The notes under the pieces: generated by a model
Told to the model about the DNA's origin: nothing
What the model saw: only the letters and a program-made list of their open reading frames with translations
The model's database searches: none
Part shown: one piece after another, positions 40,626-50,769 of the stretch
Position numbering within the stretch: position 1 is the first letter of the stretch
Layout: the number at the start of each line of letters is the position of its first letter
Position numbers and translations under genes: made by a program
From: CAMAVH01 sp046297835
GTDB taxonomy: Bacteria; Pseudomonadota; Alphaproteobacteria; SMXQ01
Assembly (NCBI GenBank): GCA_046297835.1
Contig: JBKBHI010000005.1
Span: 273,366-337,365 of the forward strand
Direction: 5' to 3'
DNA length: 64,000 bases

Positions 40626-41711
40626 ATGGTGGCCATTGCCCGCGCGCTTCAAAGTGTTATCGGCCTAGTGACAGCATTGTTGGTGATATCTCCCGCTGCG
40701 GCCACTGATGACCGCTTGGCCGATCTTGTCGAAGCTTGGCTTGCATCGCCGCACGGCAATTATCACTCACGCTCGTTCACGTATTGGAACAAACCGGGCG
40801 CTGTCCCTCAAGCCTGCGCGGCATGCCATTCCCAGCCAGGTTTCATCGATTACCTTGGCGCTGATGGCAGTCCTCCATTAGTGGTGAACAGGCCGGCAGC
40901 GATCAATTCTCCGATCGGCTGCGCCTCCTGTCACACGGCGGCAGCCCATGCTCTCAACAGTGTGCCTTTTCCCTCCGGCGTAACTGTGGATGGTCTGGGC
41001 GCTTCCTCCGTCTGCACGGTCTGCCATCAGGGACGCCAATCTGGAGCGGCCGTGACCGCCGCAATCGCAGGACGTGACGAAGACACGGTTTCGCCCGACA
41101 TTTCCTTCATTAATATCCATTACGGCATAGCCGCTGCGGTTATGCATGGCTCAGACGTGCGTGGAGCCTTCCACTATCCGGGGCGCGCTTATGCCGGCCG
41201 CTTCAGCCATGTACCGAGCGCCAATACCTGCGTGGCTTGCCACGACCCACATTCGACGCGGGTCGAAACCAAAGGATGCCTCAGTTGCCATCGCGGGATA
41301 AAGGGCATCCGCGAGATACGTACCCGTCATCTTGATTTCGATGGCGACGGGCAGGTGCATGGCGGCATCCATGGCGAAATCGCAGGCCTGCATATGAAGC
41401 TTTATCGCGCTATTCAGACCTATGCGATCCAAGTAAGCGGGGCGCCTATCGGCTACGCGTCGGCAAATCCATACTTCTTTAACGACAGAAATGACGACAG
41501 TCGGATATCTAGCGAAGAAGCGGTGGCATCCAATCGTTATGTGAATTGGACGCCGCGCTTGCTGAAAGCCGCTTACAACTATCAGTTCATCGCCAAAGAT
41601 CCCGGCGCTTATACGCACAACCCGACATATGCGCTTCAGTTGCTCTATGACAGCCTCGAAAGCCTTTCGGCGCGAATCCACATAGATATGGCCGCGTTGC
41701 GTCGGCCTTAA
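40626..41711 (+). CDS. Exported pentaheme c-type cytochrome with EF-hand-like loops
   Basis: A 361-residue protein with a signal peptide (cleavage near PAAATDD) and five CXXCH haem sites: CAACH (residues 64-68), CASCH, CTVCH, CVACH and CLSCH. Two calcium-loop-like stretches follow, DFDGDGQVHGG and DRNDDSRISSEEA, which is uncommon in multihaem cytochromes. A GTG three bases downstream is better spaced from GGGAGG and may be the true start. It faces the ferric-reductase-like gene, 146 bases away, suggesting one periplasmic electron-transfer chain. The family is not one I can name. Confidence 0.88.
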   Translation: MVAIARALQSVIGLVTALLVISPAAATDDRLADLVEAWLASPHGNYHSRSFTYWNKPGAVPQACAACHSQPGFIDYLGADGSPPLVVNRPAAINSPIGCASCHTAAAHALNSVPFPSGVTVDGLGASSVCTVCHQGRQSGAAVTAAIAGRDEDTVSPDISFINIHYGIAAAVMHGSDVRGAFHYPGRAYAGRFSHVPSANTCVACHDPHSTRVETKGCLSCHRGIKGIREIRTRHLDFDGDGQVHGGIHGEIAGLHMKLYRAIQTYAIQVSGAPIGYASANPYFFNDRNDDSRISSEEAVASNRYVNWTPRLLKAAYNYQFIAKDPGAYTHNPTYALQLLYDSLESLSARIHIDMAALRRP

Positions 41712-41965
41712 TGCCGGCATCCAGGAGGCTTTCTCCGAATAAATTCGGCGAATGATGGCGGAAGCGGAGGAGGGCGGGACTCGGGAGATCAATAACCCAA
41801 GCCGAGGCACTGTTCGCCACGCTCGTCGCGCGAGCCGGGTAGGAAAGTTATGGCCGGGCCCGCCGAGTAGGCGCATCGAAGAGAATGCTGCATTCCCGCA
41901 ATTGGCATAGGACTCTGTCGTCACGCCACGACATCGCGCAAGGACTGGGAAGGGAGCCAATAAGC

Positions 41966-43594
41966 ATGCCCCAGTGGATGAGCCAGTGGATCGAACGGAC
42001 GCTGGTGGACCTCGCGCGTCAAATGCGCTGGTCGTTCCTGCCGCCGCTGATGGTTTACGTCGCCGCAGGCGTTTCCGGCCTGACTGCCATCGTCGGCACG
42101 TTCTTCGTCAAGGACTACCTGGGCCTGTCGGCGGCATTTCTCGCCGCGCTCGGATTCTGGGTGGGGATACCCTGGGCGCTCAAGATGCCGATCGGCCATC
42201 TCGTCGATCTGATCTGGCGCTGGAAAGCGATGCTGGTTTACTTCGGCGCCGGCCTGATCGCCGCGAGTCTCGGCATCATGTATCTGCTGATCGTCCATCG
42301 CGCGGCAATGGTCGCGATCGCTCCAGCGGAAGCTTGGTTCGTGGCCAGCACCCTGCTAGCGCCGGTGGGCTACGTCGTACAGGACGTCGTTGCCGACGCA
42401 ATGACCGTGGAGGCAGTGCCGCGCCATGATGAGGCGGGGAGCCCTTATTCAGCCTTACGCATCCGCGAGATGCACACGACGATGCAAACGCTCGGCCGGT
42501 TTGCCATTATTTCCGGCAGTGTGTTCGTGGCCGTCCTCAACATCTTCATGTTTTCCGGCATCGAGACGATGAGCGAGGCCGATAAGATTGGCGTTTATGC
42601 CGATATCTACCTCGTAGCGCTTGCGATTCCCGCGATTTCCGTATCGGGAACGGCGCTCGCCGCGGCGCAGCGGCGCCAACGGCTTACCGTGCTACGCCAA
42701 AACGGGCTGGACGAGACGGAGATCGCCAGAATCATCGCCCCGCCGGTGGAGATAGCCGCGCCCAATTGGTGGATTCTCGGCGGCGGCCTCGCTTTCGTGT
42801 TTTTCACCGTATCGCTCGGCCTCAGCTCCGTGCCGCATGCCCAGGAAATCATCTTCGTCGGCTCGCTCGTCATTGTCGTTTTCCTGATGTCTCGCCTGAT
42901 CCGCGAATTGGCGCCGGACGTGCGGCGCGCCTTGGTCGGCACCGCGATCATCATCTTCGCGTTCCGCGCCGTGCCCTTGCCTGGGGCCGGCCTGGGCTGG
43001 TTCGAGATCGACGTCCTCGGCTTCGACCAGCGCTTCTTTTCTGTGCTCAGTCTCATCGCCTCTCTGCTCGCACTGATAGGCTTGATTCTGCTACGCCCGC
43101 TGATGGCGGCGCGATCCATCGCCTATATCGTCGTGCTGCTGACGGTGGCGGGGGCCATCTTATCGCTGCCCAATATCGGCCTTTATTACGGCGTGCAGCA
43201 CTGGACGGCCGCGATGAGTGGCGGCGTCGTAGATGCCCGCTTCATCGCCGTCATCAACACCGCGCTCGAATCGCCGCTCGGACAAATCGCCATGATCCCG
43301 ATGCTCGCATGGATCGCGAACAACGCGCCGGCCCATCTGAAGGCCACTTTCTTTGCGGTGATGGCTTCGTTCACCAATCTGGCGCTGTCGGCCTCAAGTC
43401 TCGGCACCAAATATCTCAACCAGATATTCTTGGTGACCCGCGAGGTGCGCGATCCAGCGACTGGCGCGCTGCAGTTGGCAGCGGATTACGGCGAACTCGG
43501 TTGGTTGCTGTTCACGGTCCTCGGCGTCGGCCTGGCACTACCGCTGGCGGCAGTGGCGCTGGTTCAGGCGAGCCGGCTCAGAACCCGCCAGTAG
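41966..43594 (+). CDS. MFS/BT1-type membrane transporter
   Basis: A 542-residue membrane protein with about 12-14 helices. ATG at 41966 follows GGGAAGGGA; the upstream extension to 41885 looks non-coding. Segments such as DYLGLSAAFLAALGFWVGIP, APVGYVVQDVVADAMTVEA and NNAPAHLKATFFAVMASFTN resemble the BT1/folate-biopterin branch of the major facilitator superfamily. Substrate unknown. The stretch 41712-41965 upstream shows no gene. Confidence 0.75.
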   Translation: MPQWMSQWIERTLVDLARQMRWSFLPPLMVYVAAGVSGLTAIVGTFFVKDYLGLSAAFLAALGFWVGIPWALKMPIGHLVDLIWRWKAMLVYFGAGLIAASLGIMYLLIVHRAAMVAIAPAEAWFVASTLLAPVGYVVQDVVADAMTVEAVPRHDEAGSPYSALRIREMHTTMQTLGRFAIISGSVFVAVLNIFMFSGIETMSEADKIGVYADIYLVALAIPAISVSGTALAAAQRRQRLTVLRQNGLDETEIARIIAPPVEIAAPNWWILGGGLAFVFFTVSLGLSSVPHAQEIIFVGSLVIVVFLMSRLIRELAPDVRRALVGTAIIIFAFRAVPLPGAGLGWFEIDVLGFDQRFFSVLSLIASLLALIGLILLRPLMAARSIAYIVVLLTVAGAILSLPNIGLYYGVQHWTAAMSGGVVDARFIAVINTALESPLGQIAMIPMLAWIANNAPAHLKATFFAVMASFTNLALSASSLGTKYLNQIFLVTREVRDPATGALQLAADYGELGWLLFTVLGVGLALPLAAVALVQASRLRTRQ

Positions 43595-43789
43595 TCAGTC
43601 TCAGGTGACTTCAATAGCCGCTTACTGACGGCGGACGCAGGTCATCATCCTGCCGCGGCTTTGGCCGAAAGGTGCGCAATCTTGATCCTGAAATTAATTT
43701 CTCAGTCAACAAAGCGCGACGGAAAACGTCACGACGAAAGCTCGACTTGGATGAGGTCGGGACTTCTTCACGCGCACTCCAACGCATAA
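43595..43789. other. Non-coding stretch between BT1-type gene and prs pseudogene
   Basis: Short overlapping frames only, with no recognisable protein. It may hold further decayed remains of the prs gene or a neighbour. Confidence 0.35.
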
Positions 43790-44045
43790 GCCAATTTGTC
43801 CGATGTCTCGGCATGGATGTCGAGCAACAGCGTCTGCAGCAAAGATGAGACGCAGGAAGCCGTCATCGGGCCGCGCAAGAGAGCAGATGAGATAGACGAA
43901 TCGAGCGGCGACATCCGAGAGGATACTGACATAGGTCTCGCCATCGGGGAAACGCCGGGTCTCGAGCGCCCAACTCCCATCCGCTAACCTCGGCTAATCG
44001 GCGAGCAAATGTCTCGTTTCCCGGAAGCGCGAGAATGAGCCGCAT
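43790..44045 (-). pseudogene. Frameshifted, truncated PRPP synthetase (ribose-phosphate pyrophosphokinase)
   Basis: The minus strand from ATG at 44045 reads MRLILALPGNETFARRLAEV, a typical start of the Prs-like family. The frame then shifts (near 43975), and the next frame continues with RRFPDGETYVSILSDVAARF and SLARPDDGFLRLIFAADAVA, which match the family motif (RFPDGE) and the following strand. Past about 43845 the similarity ends, so the C-terminal PRPP loop is missing. It lies 51 bases downstream of the P-type ATPase gene, on the same strand. Its partner genes are lost, so it is decaying cargo of the island. Confidence 0.8.
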
Positions 44046-44096
44046 GTCAGAGCTTCCTGTCGTTCAAGAAATGGCGCTCATTTGTGACTCTGACGC

Positions 44097-46808
44097 CTAA
44101 TTCATTCGTCGGTATGCCAGCCGCAGCTGCTTTTCCACTTCAACAATCGCAAAGAACATGATGCCGACGGCGATGATGATCAGGCCATCGAAGAATGGAA
44201 CTGGCATTGTTCCGAACACCTGTTGTAGCGGCGTCAGATAAGTGACGGCGAACTGTGCTGCGCTCACCGCGATGACGGTCGCCCATACGATGGGTGTGCC
44301 GCGGACGGCCCGCCATGTCAGCGAGGTGCTATAGATATTTCGGATAAAAAATAGATAGAAGATTTCCAGCACGACCAGCATGTTGAGAGTCATGCTGCGC
44401 GCCAGCTCCAGCATATAACCTTTATGAATCGCGTAGCTGTAGATGCCGAATACCGCCGCGAGAAATAAGATTGAGACAAGGATGACGTGCCAGACGAGCG
44501 CGCCGTTCAACAGCGGCTCGTGCCGCGGACGGGGCGGGCGCTTCATCGTATCCTCTTCCGTAGGCTCGAATGCCAGGGCAATGCCCAATGTGATCCCGGT
44601 GATCAAATTGACCCAGAGGATTTGCACGGCAGTGATCGGCAAGGACATTCCGAGAAGCAGTGCGACCATAATGGTCAATGATTCGGCTGCATTGGTGGGC
44701 AGCGTCCAGCTGATCACTTTTTTGAGGTTGTCGTAGACCGTGCGGCCCTCGCGCACGGCCGCAGCGATGGAGGCGAAATTGTCGTCGGCCAGCACCAATT
44801 CCGAGGCTTCCTTCGCCGCCTCGCTGCCCTTCTGACCCATGGCGATGCCCGCATCGGCCCGCTTCAGCGCCGGCGCATCGTTTACCCCGTCGCCGGTCAT
44901 CGCGACAGTGAGCCCGTGAGACTGAAGCGCCGTGACCAAGCGTAATTTGTGCTCCGGGCTGGTTCGGGCGAAGATATCGATGTCAACGACGATTGCGCCC
45001 AGCTCGGCGTCGTCCATCTTCTCGAGATCCGCCCCCGTCAGCACCCGATCAGAGTTCTGAAGGCCGATCTGGCGACCGATCGCGGCGGCTGTGCCCGCAT
45101 GGTCGCCCGTAATCATCTTCACGCGAATGCCCGCGCCATGGCACTCCACGACAGCGGCAATAGCCTCGGAGCGTGGCGGGTCGATCAGACCGACGAGCCC
45201 CGCAAAAACCATATGCCCTTCGATATCCGCCGTATTCAGGACGACATGATCCTGCGCGACGGGCCGCGTGGCAAAGGCCAGCACACGTTGACCTTGTCCT
45301 GCAATAGCGTCGATCTGTCGGTGCCAATAATCGGCATCCAGGGCTTGTGTCTCGTTGTCTGCCGTTCGCTGGCTTGCGCACATGGCGAGGATGCGCTCAG
45401 GCGCGCCCTTCAGATGGATCCAGGCATTCCCCTCGTTGTCGTGGTTTAGCGTCGCCATATAGCGATGGCTGGCGTCGAAGGGAATGCTGTCGATCCTTGT
45501 CCATTGGGCGAAAGGTTCCGCCCCGCCCAGCATAATCTTGCCGGCCAGCGCCTTCAGAGCACCTTCCATGGGGTCGCCCTCAACCTGCCAGCCATTCTTA
45601 TGCGCATGCAGAGCGGCATCGTTGCATAGAGCTGCCGCACGGGCGATCTGCGCCAGTAACTCGTGCCCAGTCGGATCAATCTCGCTATCGGCCAGGCGAA
45701 TTGCGCCTTCAGGGGCATAGCCATGTCCCGTGACAGAATAAATGCTATCCGCCGTCGCGAGCGAGGCCGCCATCATCTCATTACGGGTCAGCGTGCCGGT
45801 CTTGTCGGAACAGATCACCGAGACCGAACCCAACGTCTCGATCGCGGGCAGGCGCCGGACGATGGCGTTTCGGCGCGCCATCGCTTGAACCCCGACCGCG
45901 AGCGTGATCGTGAGGACCGCCGGAAGCCCCTCGGGTATCGCCGCGACCGAAAGGCCGACGACGGCCATGAAGAGTTCGGAAAAGGGAAGCTGCCCGACGA
46001 AATAGCCGTAGACCAGGAGGAGGGCCGCGACCAACAAGATCAGTATTGTCAGCCAGCGGGCGAACTCGTCCATTTGCCGGACCAGCGGCGTGGTCAGCAT
46101 TTCTACCTTGGAGAGCATTCCGCTGATTCGACCAATTTCAGTCGCTGGACCGGTCGCCACAACCACGCCGCGTCCAGCGCCGCCAGCGACCAGCGTGCCG
46201 CTGAAGGCCATGCAGGAGCGGTCGCCGAGAGAAGCGTCGACAGCGACCGGCATCGTTACTTTTTCCGCCGGGACGGATTCGCCCGTGAGGATCGCCTCTT
46301 CAATGCGAAGTCCGCTCGCTTGGATGAGGCGCAAATCGGCAGGAACTTTTTCGCCCGCCTCGAGGAGCACGATGTCGCCTGGCACCACTGCGGCGCTGTC
46401 GATACTGCAGCGTTTGCCGTCTCGGAGCACGGAGGTGTGCGGAGCGAGCATCTGGCGAATAGCGTCCATTGCCTGTTCCGCACGTCCTTCCTGGATGAAG
46501 CCGATGATCGCGTTGGCGATCACAACGGCGAGAATCACGCCGGTATCGACCAAGTGGCCAAGCGCGGCAGTGGTCACGGCCGCTCCAAGAAGCACGTAAA
46601 TTAGCACATTGTGGAAGTGAGACAGAAAACGGACGACAACATTGCGCCTTGGCGGTTCGGGAAGACGATTGGGGCCATGCCTCTCGAGCCGCTTGTCCGA
46701 CTCGTCCTGACTAAGCCCCTCTGCCTTGGCCTCAAGAACAGCGAGGCTTTCCGCGACAGGGATCGCATGGTGAATTTTCGAATTAATCTGATCCATGCGC
46801 GATGCCAT
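44097..46808 (-). CDS. Cation-transporting P-type ATPase (P2 type)
   Basis: A 903-residue pump. ATG at 46808 follows AAAGGA, better than a TTG at 46820. All P-type marks are present: actuator TGESVPAEK, PEGLPAVLTITLAVG in helix 4, phosphorylation site DKTGTLT, KGAPERIL in the nucleotide domain, and hinge TGDGVNDAPALK, followed by the C-terminal six-helix domain. The PEGLP sequence and length place it with calcium/sodium/magnesium-type (P2) pumps; the exact ion is not certain. Same strand as the NhaR-like gene, 144 bases downstream of it. Confidence 0.93.
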   Translation of the reverse strand: MASRMDQINSKIHHAIPVAESLAVLEAKAEGLSQDESDKRLERHGPNRLPEPPRRNVVVRFLSHFHNVLIYVLLGAAVTTAALGHLVDTGVILAVVIANAIIGFIQEGRAEQAMDAIRQMLAPHTSVLRDGKRCSIDSAAVVPGDIVLLEAGEKVPADLRLIQASGLRIEEAILTGESVPAEKVTMPVAVDASLGDRSCMAFSGTLVAGGAGRGVVVATGPATEIGRISGMLSKVEMLTTPLVRQMDEFARWLTILILLVAALLLVYGYFVGQLPFSELFMAVVGLSVAAIPEGLPAVLTITLAVGVQAMARRNAIVRRLPAIETLGSVSVICSDKTGTLTRNEMMAASLATADSIYSVTGHGYAPEGAIRLADSEIDPTGHELLAQIARAAALCNDAALHAHKNGWQVEGDPMEGALKALAGKIMLGGAEPFAQWTRIDSIPFDASHRYMATLNHDNEGNAWIHLKGAPERILAMCASQRTADNETQALDADYWHRQIDAIAGQGQRVLAFATRPVAQDHVVLNTADIEGHMVFAGLVGLIDPPRSEAIAAVVECHGAGIRVKMITGDHAGTAAAIGRQIGLQNSDRVLTGADLEKMDDAELGAIVVDIDIFARTSPEHKLRLVTALQSHGLTVAMTGDGVNDAPALKRADAGIAMGQKGSEAAKEASELVLADDNFASIAAAVREGRTVYDNLKKVISWTLPTNAAESLTIMVALLLGMSLPITAVQILWVNLITGITLGIALAFEPTEEDTMKRPPRPRHEPLLNGALVWHVILVSILFLAAVFGIYSYAIHKGYMLELARSMTLNMLVVLEIFYLFFIRNIYSTSLTWRAVRGTPIVWATVIAVSAAQFAVTYLTPLQQVFGTMPVPFFDGLIIIAVGIMFFAIVEVEKQLRLAYRRMN

Positions 46809-46952
46809 AAGTCCTTTCAATTCCCCATCGACTTTAGGCTTTCTCGGATAGGTCGTGCGACTAATTTCCGTTTTGATCTTGGGGGGAAATATTCGCTCGC
46901 GCTCGTCATCGCCCCAAATGTCAAAGATCCAACCGATAGATTTCGCGCCGCT

Positions 46953-47870
46953 TTACGAGGAGGCTGCCGCTCTCTCACCGGCCAAGAGCTCGGCCTTCGC
47001 TGCCTCGCTGATCGCTACGACGGCAGGATGGGTGAGTTTGCGCTCAACCGAGATGGCGTAATATCTCGCTGCGACGCTGTCCGCACCGCCAATAATCTCA
47101 CTTGCGTAATGCTCTCGGATCTCGTCGGCCATTATTGAAGGTGCAGGAAAAACGCCGGCGCCCGCCTTTCCGAAGGCTTTCATCAGCGCGGTATCGTCAA
47201 ACTCGCCGACAATGCGTGGCTCGATCTGATGGTCACCAAACCACCGCGTAAGAGCCCCCCTCATTGCCGCGCCATCGCTTGGGATTAGCATGGGCGCGCG
47301 GTCCAGGGATTGCGGAAAGCCCTCCCGGTAGCGCGCCGCCAGCTTGGGTACGGCGTAGAAGGCGACAGGTGCGCGCCCGAGAGTGTGGCTATAGCCTTTG
47401 ACTCCCACTTCAGAGGGTAGCGGCCGGTCGGCGATCACCAGGTCCACCTTGTGAATGGCAAGTTCCGCAAACAGCCGTTCGAGTTTGTCCTCGCGGCAGA
47501 CCAATCGCACATGCTCGGCGCTACCTAGGGCCGGGGCCAACAGACGATAGGCGATCGATTTAGGAACCACATCGGCCACCCCCACCCGCAACAGCATGTC
47601 GCTGCTGCAAGAGCGATTGCGCACAATTTCTTCAAGCTCCCTCCCAATCTGAAAGATATCGTCGGCGTACGAAAGGGCCAAATGCCCCGCTGGAGTCAGT
47701 TCAAGCCGTCTCCCAGCGCGGCGGAACAATTCCGTTCCAAGCGCTTCCTCCAGTGTGCCGATCTGAGCGCTGATCGTCTGCGGCGCGAGACGCAATTGAT
47801 CGGCAGCCCGAGCAATACTGCCGGCCTTCGCAACCTTCCAGAAGTAGTGCAGTTGCTTGTAATTCAGCAC
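46953..47870 (-). CDS. NhaR-like LysR-family regulator
   Basis: A 305-residue LysR regulator. NYKQLHYFWKVAKAGSIARA and the helix-turn-helix DQLRLAPQTISAQIGTLEEA are the NhaR type, known for sodium- and pH-responsive activation of antiporter genes. The island carries an antiporter, a sodium symporter and a cation ATPase, all plausible targets. Upstream DNA is AT-rich and shared divergently with a universal stress protein gene. Confidence 0.9.
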   Translation of the reverse strand: MLNYKQLHYFWKVAKAGSIARAADQLRLAPQTISAQIGTLEEALGTELFRRAGRRLELTPAGHLALSYADDIFQIGRELEEIVRNRSCSSDMLLRVGVADVVPKSIAYRLLAPALGSAEHVRLVCREDKLERLFAELAIHKVDLVIADRPLPSEVGVKGYSHTLGRAPVAFYAVPKLAARYREGFPQSLDRAPMLIPSDGAAMRGALTRWFGDHQIEPRIVGEFDDTALMKAFGKAGAGVFPAPSIMADEIREHYASEIIGGADSVAARYYAISVERKLTHPAVVAISEAAKAELLAGERAAASS

Positions 47871-48104
47871 GCTAAAGCTTCCAATTCGCAGTTTTTTTCG
47901 ATTAAAATAGGTATAATAATCTGTTTTTTTAGATGATCGGACAAGCCCATATTGCTCATATGCGCGAGATTGGGATCGATGCTCTGAGGCAGATCAATGT
48001 TCAGGCGCCTATTCCTGCCAAGATGAAAAAAAGCAGCCGAAGCAAGAACAGCCGCATAAACGCGGCCTATCTCACGCAGCGGAGCAATTGAGGAGATTTA
48101 GAGA

Positions 48105-48953
48105 ATGGCTTTCAAGGACGTCTTGCTCTCATTGAGCAGCTATCCCGAAGCAACCCCGGCTGCGACAATCGAGCAAGCGATCGGCCTCGCCGGCGCGCTG
48201 AACGCGCACATCACGGCGCTCACTTTCAAAATCCAGGTCCCGAACGTCGGCAACGTGCTTGCGAACAAGCTGCTTGATGTCTCAGGAATGATTGCGGCCG
48301 AGCGGCAAAAAAACATGGCAAATGCAGAGGCTCTTATCAGAGCGTTCGAAAGCATGGCCACGAAGCACGACATTCCGCACGAACAGATCATAGAGTCTTG
48401 CCCGACCTCGCAGCTTGCGGACATCGCGACCGAACACGCCAAAATGCACGACATCACGATGATCCCGATCGGCGAGCAGGCCGATCTCCAGCAATATGTC
48501 GCCGAGTGTGTGATCTTCGGCTCGGGAAGACCGACGATCATCTTTCCAGAGATGTCCAAAGGCGGCACCCCCTTGTCTCTCGACGCCGTCGGCATCGCCT
48601 GGGATTTCAGTCGATCGGCCGCAAGGGCCGTGGCTGACGCTCTCCCGATTCTCCAACTCGCTAAAACTGTACGGGTAGTGACGATCACCGAGGAGAAAAC
48701 GATCGCCACGAAACACTCAAGCGATGAGTTAGCGAAGCACCTTGCCTTTCATGGCGTCAAGGCTGTCCTAGAGGAGGAAAACGCCGCCGGCCGGACAATC
48801 GGGCAAACTCTCGAAGAATATTCAGCCGCCCATGGCCTCGACATGCTTGTCATGGGCGCGTACGGACACTCTCGCCTCCGCGACTTCATTCTCGGCGGCG
48901 CGACGAAGACGATCATCGCGCGTCCCCCATTGCCGGTCTTTCTCTCTCATTGA
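48105..48953 (+). CDS. Universal stress protein, tandem UspA domains
   Basis: A 282-residue protein with two UspA folds (about residues 1-148 and 155-282). The second ends with VMGAYGHSRLRDFILGGATK, close to the G-2X-G-9X-G nucleotide-binding motif; the first lacks it. ATG at 48105 follows GAGGAG. Related in kind, though not closely, to the USP at 52828. Such proteins help survive energy or oxidative stress. It is divergent from the NhaR-like gene. Confidence 0.9.
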   Translation: MAFKDVLLSLSSYPEATPAATIEQAIGLAGALNAHITALTFKIQVPNVGNVLANKLLDVSGMIAAERQKNMANAEALIRAFESMATKHDIPHEQIIESCPTSQLADIATEHAKMHDITMIPIGEQADLQQYVAECVIFGSGRPTIIFPEMSKGGTPLSLDAVGIAWDFSRSAARAVADALPILQLAKTVRVVTITEEKTIATKHSSDELAKHLAFHGVKAVLEEENAAGRTIGQTLEEYSAAHGLDMLVMGAYGHSRLRDFILGGATKTIIARPPLPVFLSH

Positions 48954-49395
48954 ATGCATCGACGAAGCGAATCCATCGACGAAACCGTCGCAATTAGCGA
49001 TTACTCAGAAAATTTTTCACCGAGTTCCTGACTTGGCAGGTCCGCCAAAAAGCTCGAGGAATTCCTACGGCTGGCATTCATACGTATCAATAAGACTGAC
49101 TGAATGAGCCGGGGATGACGCTTAGGCGACATTGGATCGTCCGACGGCCACTTCCCACGCGAGGCCTCCCGCAGAACGTCGACAAAGCTCGCGGCCTGCC
49201 GGACAAAGATCGCGTTCTACTTGACCTGAATCAATGTCAACACAGCCGTTACTGTCAAATTTAACGTGCTGATAATCAGTTAAATCAACTGGTCGAGATC
49301 AAAAGCGCCATCAGCGTCGCGGCTAGCATGCAGGTCGCGGCGGCGTTGGAAAAAGCCAAAGAACGGCGCCGGCGCGCGACGAGGACTTTCAGGAT
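48954..49395. other. Intergenic stretch with palindrome, no gene seen
   Basis: About 440 bases between the stress protein and the NSS symporter. Only short unconvincing frames. A palindrome at 49261-49283 is listed separately. Confidence 0.4.
49261..49283. promoter_or_regulatory. Palindrome upstream of the NSS symporter gene
   Basis: CTGAT-A-ATCAG (49269-49279) with outer TTAA arms at 49261 and 49280. Lies about 113 bases upstream of the symporter start. Possible regulator site, seen only by symmetry. Confidence 0.35.
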
Positions 49396-50742
49396 ATGAC
49401 GGCGGGAAACATTGATCGCGTCAGTCAGTGGACGTCAAGCCGCGGATTCGTCCTGGCGGCTCTCGGCTCCGCCGTCGGACTGGGCAACATCTGGCGGTTC
49501 TCTTATGTCGTTGGGGAGAATGGCGGCGGCGCGTTCATCGTCGTCTATCTCATAGCCGTTGTAGGCCTCGGATTGCCGTTGCTGATCGCGGAGCTCGCAA
49601 TCGGTCAGAGAACGCGTATGAACGCAGTCGCTGCGTTTCAACATATCTCTGACAGAAAACCCTGGAGATGGACAGGGTGGTTGGGCGTTACAGCAAGCGT
49701 CGCAATTCTCGCCTATTATCCCGTCATCGCCGGATGGGTAGCGCGGTATTTCTGGGAATACGCGGTCGGGACACCTCATGATTCTCACGGGGCAGGCTTC
49801 GCCGCCCGCTTCGAGGCGGTCATCGCCGATCCCCGAAATGCAATATTCTGGTACGGCATCGTGATCGCCGTGGCGGCCTCGATCGTTGCCGCCGGAATCG
49901 CACGCGGCATCGAGCTCGCGAACAAGATTCTGATGCCCCTGTTCGCCGTCATCGTCGTCCTGTTGGCCGGGTACGGGCTTTCGCTCCCAGGCGCATCGCG
50001 CGCTCTCAGCTTCTTGTTCTCTCCGGATTGGAGCGCTCTCCTGGAGCCGAGGACATACCTCGCAGCCGTCGGCCAGGCGTTCTTTTCCATCGGTCTCGCC
50101 ATGGCTATTCTCGTGACCTATGGCAGCTATCTTTCCAGTAGCGAGAAGCTGCCGCGCGCCGCACTGGTGATCGCCGCTGGCGACACCCTTATTGCCTTGG
50201 TCGCCGGGGTCATGATTTTTTCCGCCGTCTTTAGCTACGGCCTCGATCCCGCCCACGGCCCGACACTCGCATTTGTCGTGCTGCCTGAGGTCTTTGCAGC
50301 GATGCCCGCGGGCGACTGGATTGGCCTCGGGTTCTTTCTTCTGCTTCAGGTCGCGGCTTTGACCTCCGTCGTCGCGCTGCTTGAGGTGCCGGTCTCCATC
50401 CTGGCCGCGAAACTGAAATGGCGACGATCCTTATCGGCGATGGCCGTCGCCCTAGCCGTCTTTCTTATGGGAGTCCCTTCAGCGCTCGGTTACGGCATTC
50501 TTCGAGAGTTCTCTTTCATGCCATTGCTTGAGATAATCGACTATTTTTCCTCGAACATCCTCTTGCCGATGAGCGGAATTGCGATCGCTCTGTTCGCAGG
50601 CTGGATCTGGTCGACGGATGATGCCATGCAAGCATCCGGCCTGGCGACAAAACGGATGCGTCTGCTCTGGATATGGTTATTGCGAGTTGTGGTTCCCGGA
50701 ACAATCACGCTCGTTTTGATCCGCGGGCTTGCTCTCATTTGA
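49396..50742 (+). CDS. Sodium-dependent transporter, NSS/SNF family
   Basis: A 448-residue symporter with about 11-12 helices. The N-terminal SRGFVLAALGSAVGLGNIWR and FSYVVGENGGGAFIVVYLIA are the helix 1 and 2 signatures that bind sodium and the substrate amine or amino acid. It matches bacterial SNF transporters (LeuT/MhsT/Tyt1 relatives); substrate unknown. ATG at 49396. It converges on the CPA2 antiporter gene, 27 bases apart. Confidence 0.93.
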   Translation: MTAGNIDRVSQWTSSRGFVLAALGSAVGLGNIWRFSYVVGENGGGAFIVVYLIAVVGLGLPLLIAELAIGQRTRMNAVAAFQHISDRKPWRWTGWLGVTASVAILAYYPVIAGWVARYFWEYAVGTPHDSHGAGFAARFEAVIADPRNAIFWYGIVIAVAASIVAAGIARGIELANKILMPLFAVIVVLLAGYGLSLPGASRALSFLFSPDWSALLEPRTYLAAVGQAFFSIGLAMAILVTYGSYLSSSEKLPRAALVIAAGDTLIALVAGVMIFSAVFSYGLDPAHGPTLAFVVLPEVFAAMPAGDWIGLGFFLLLQVAALTSVVALLEVPVSILAAKLKWRRSLSAMAVALAVFLMGVPSALGYGILREFSFMPLLEIIDYFSSNILLPMSGIAIALFAGWIWSTDDAMQASGLATKRMRLLWIWLLRVVVPGTITLVLIRGLALI

Positions 50743-50769
50743 AGAGATTTTCGAAGGGGAGGAGTCGCC

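Noticed and set aside
49284..49393. A possible small ORF directly upstream of the NSS symporter, considered as a MetS-like small subunit
   Set aside because: It has no acceptable start codon or hydrophobic segment, unlike MetS-type subunits.
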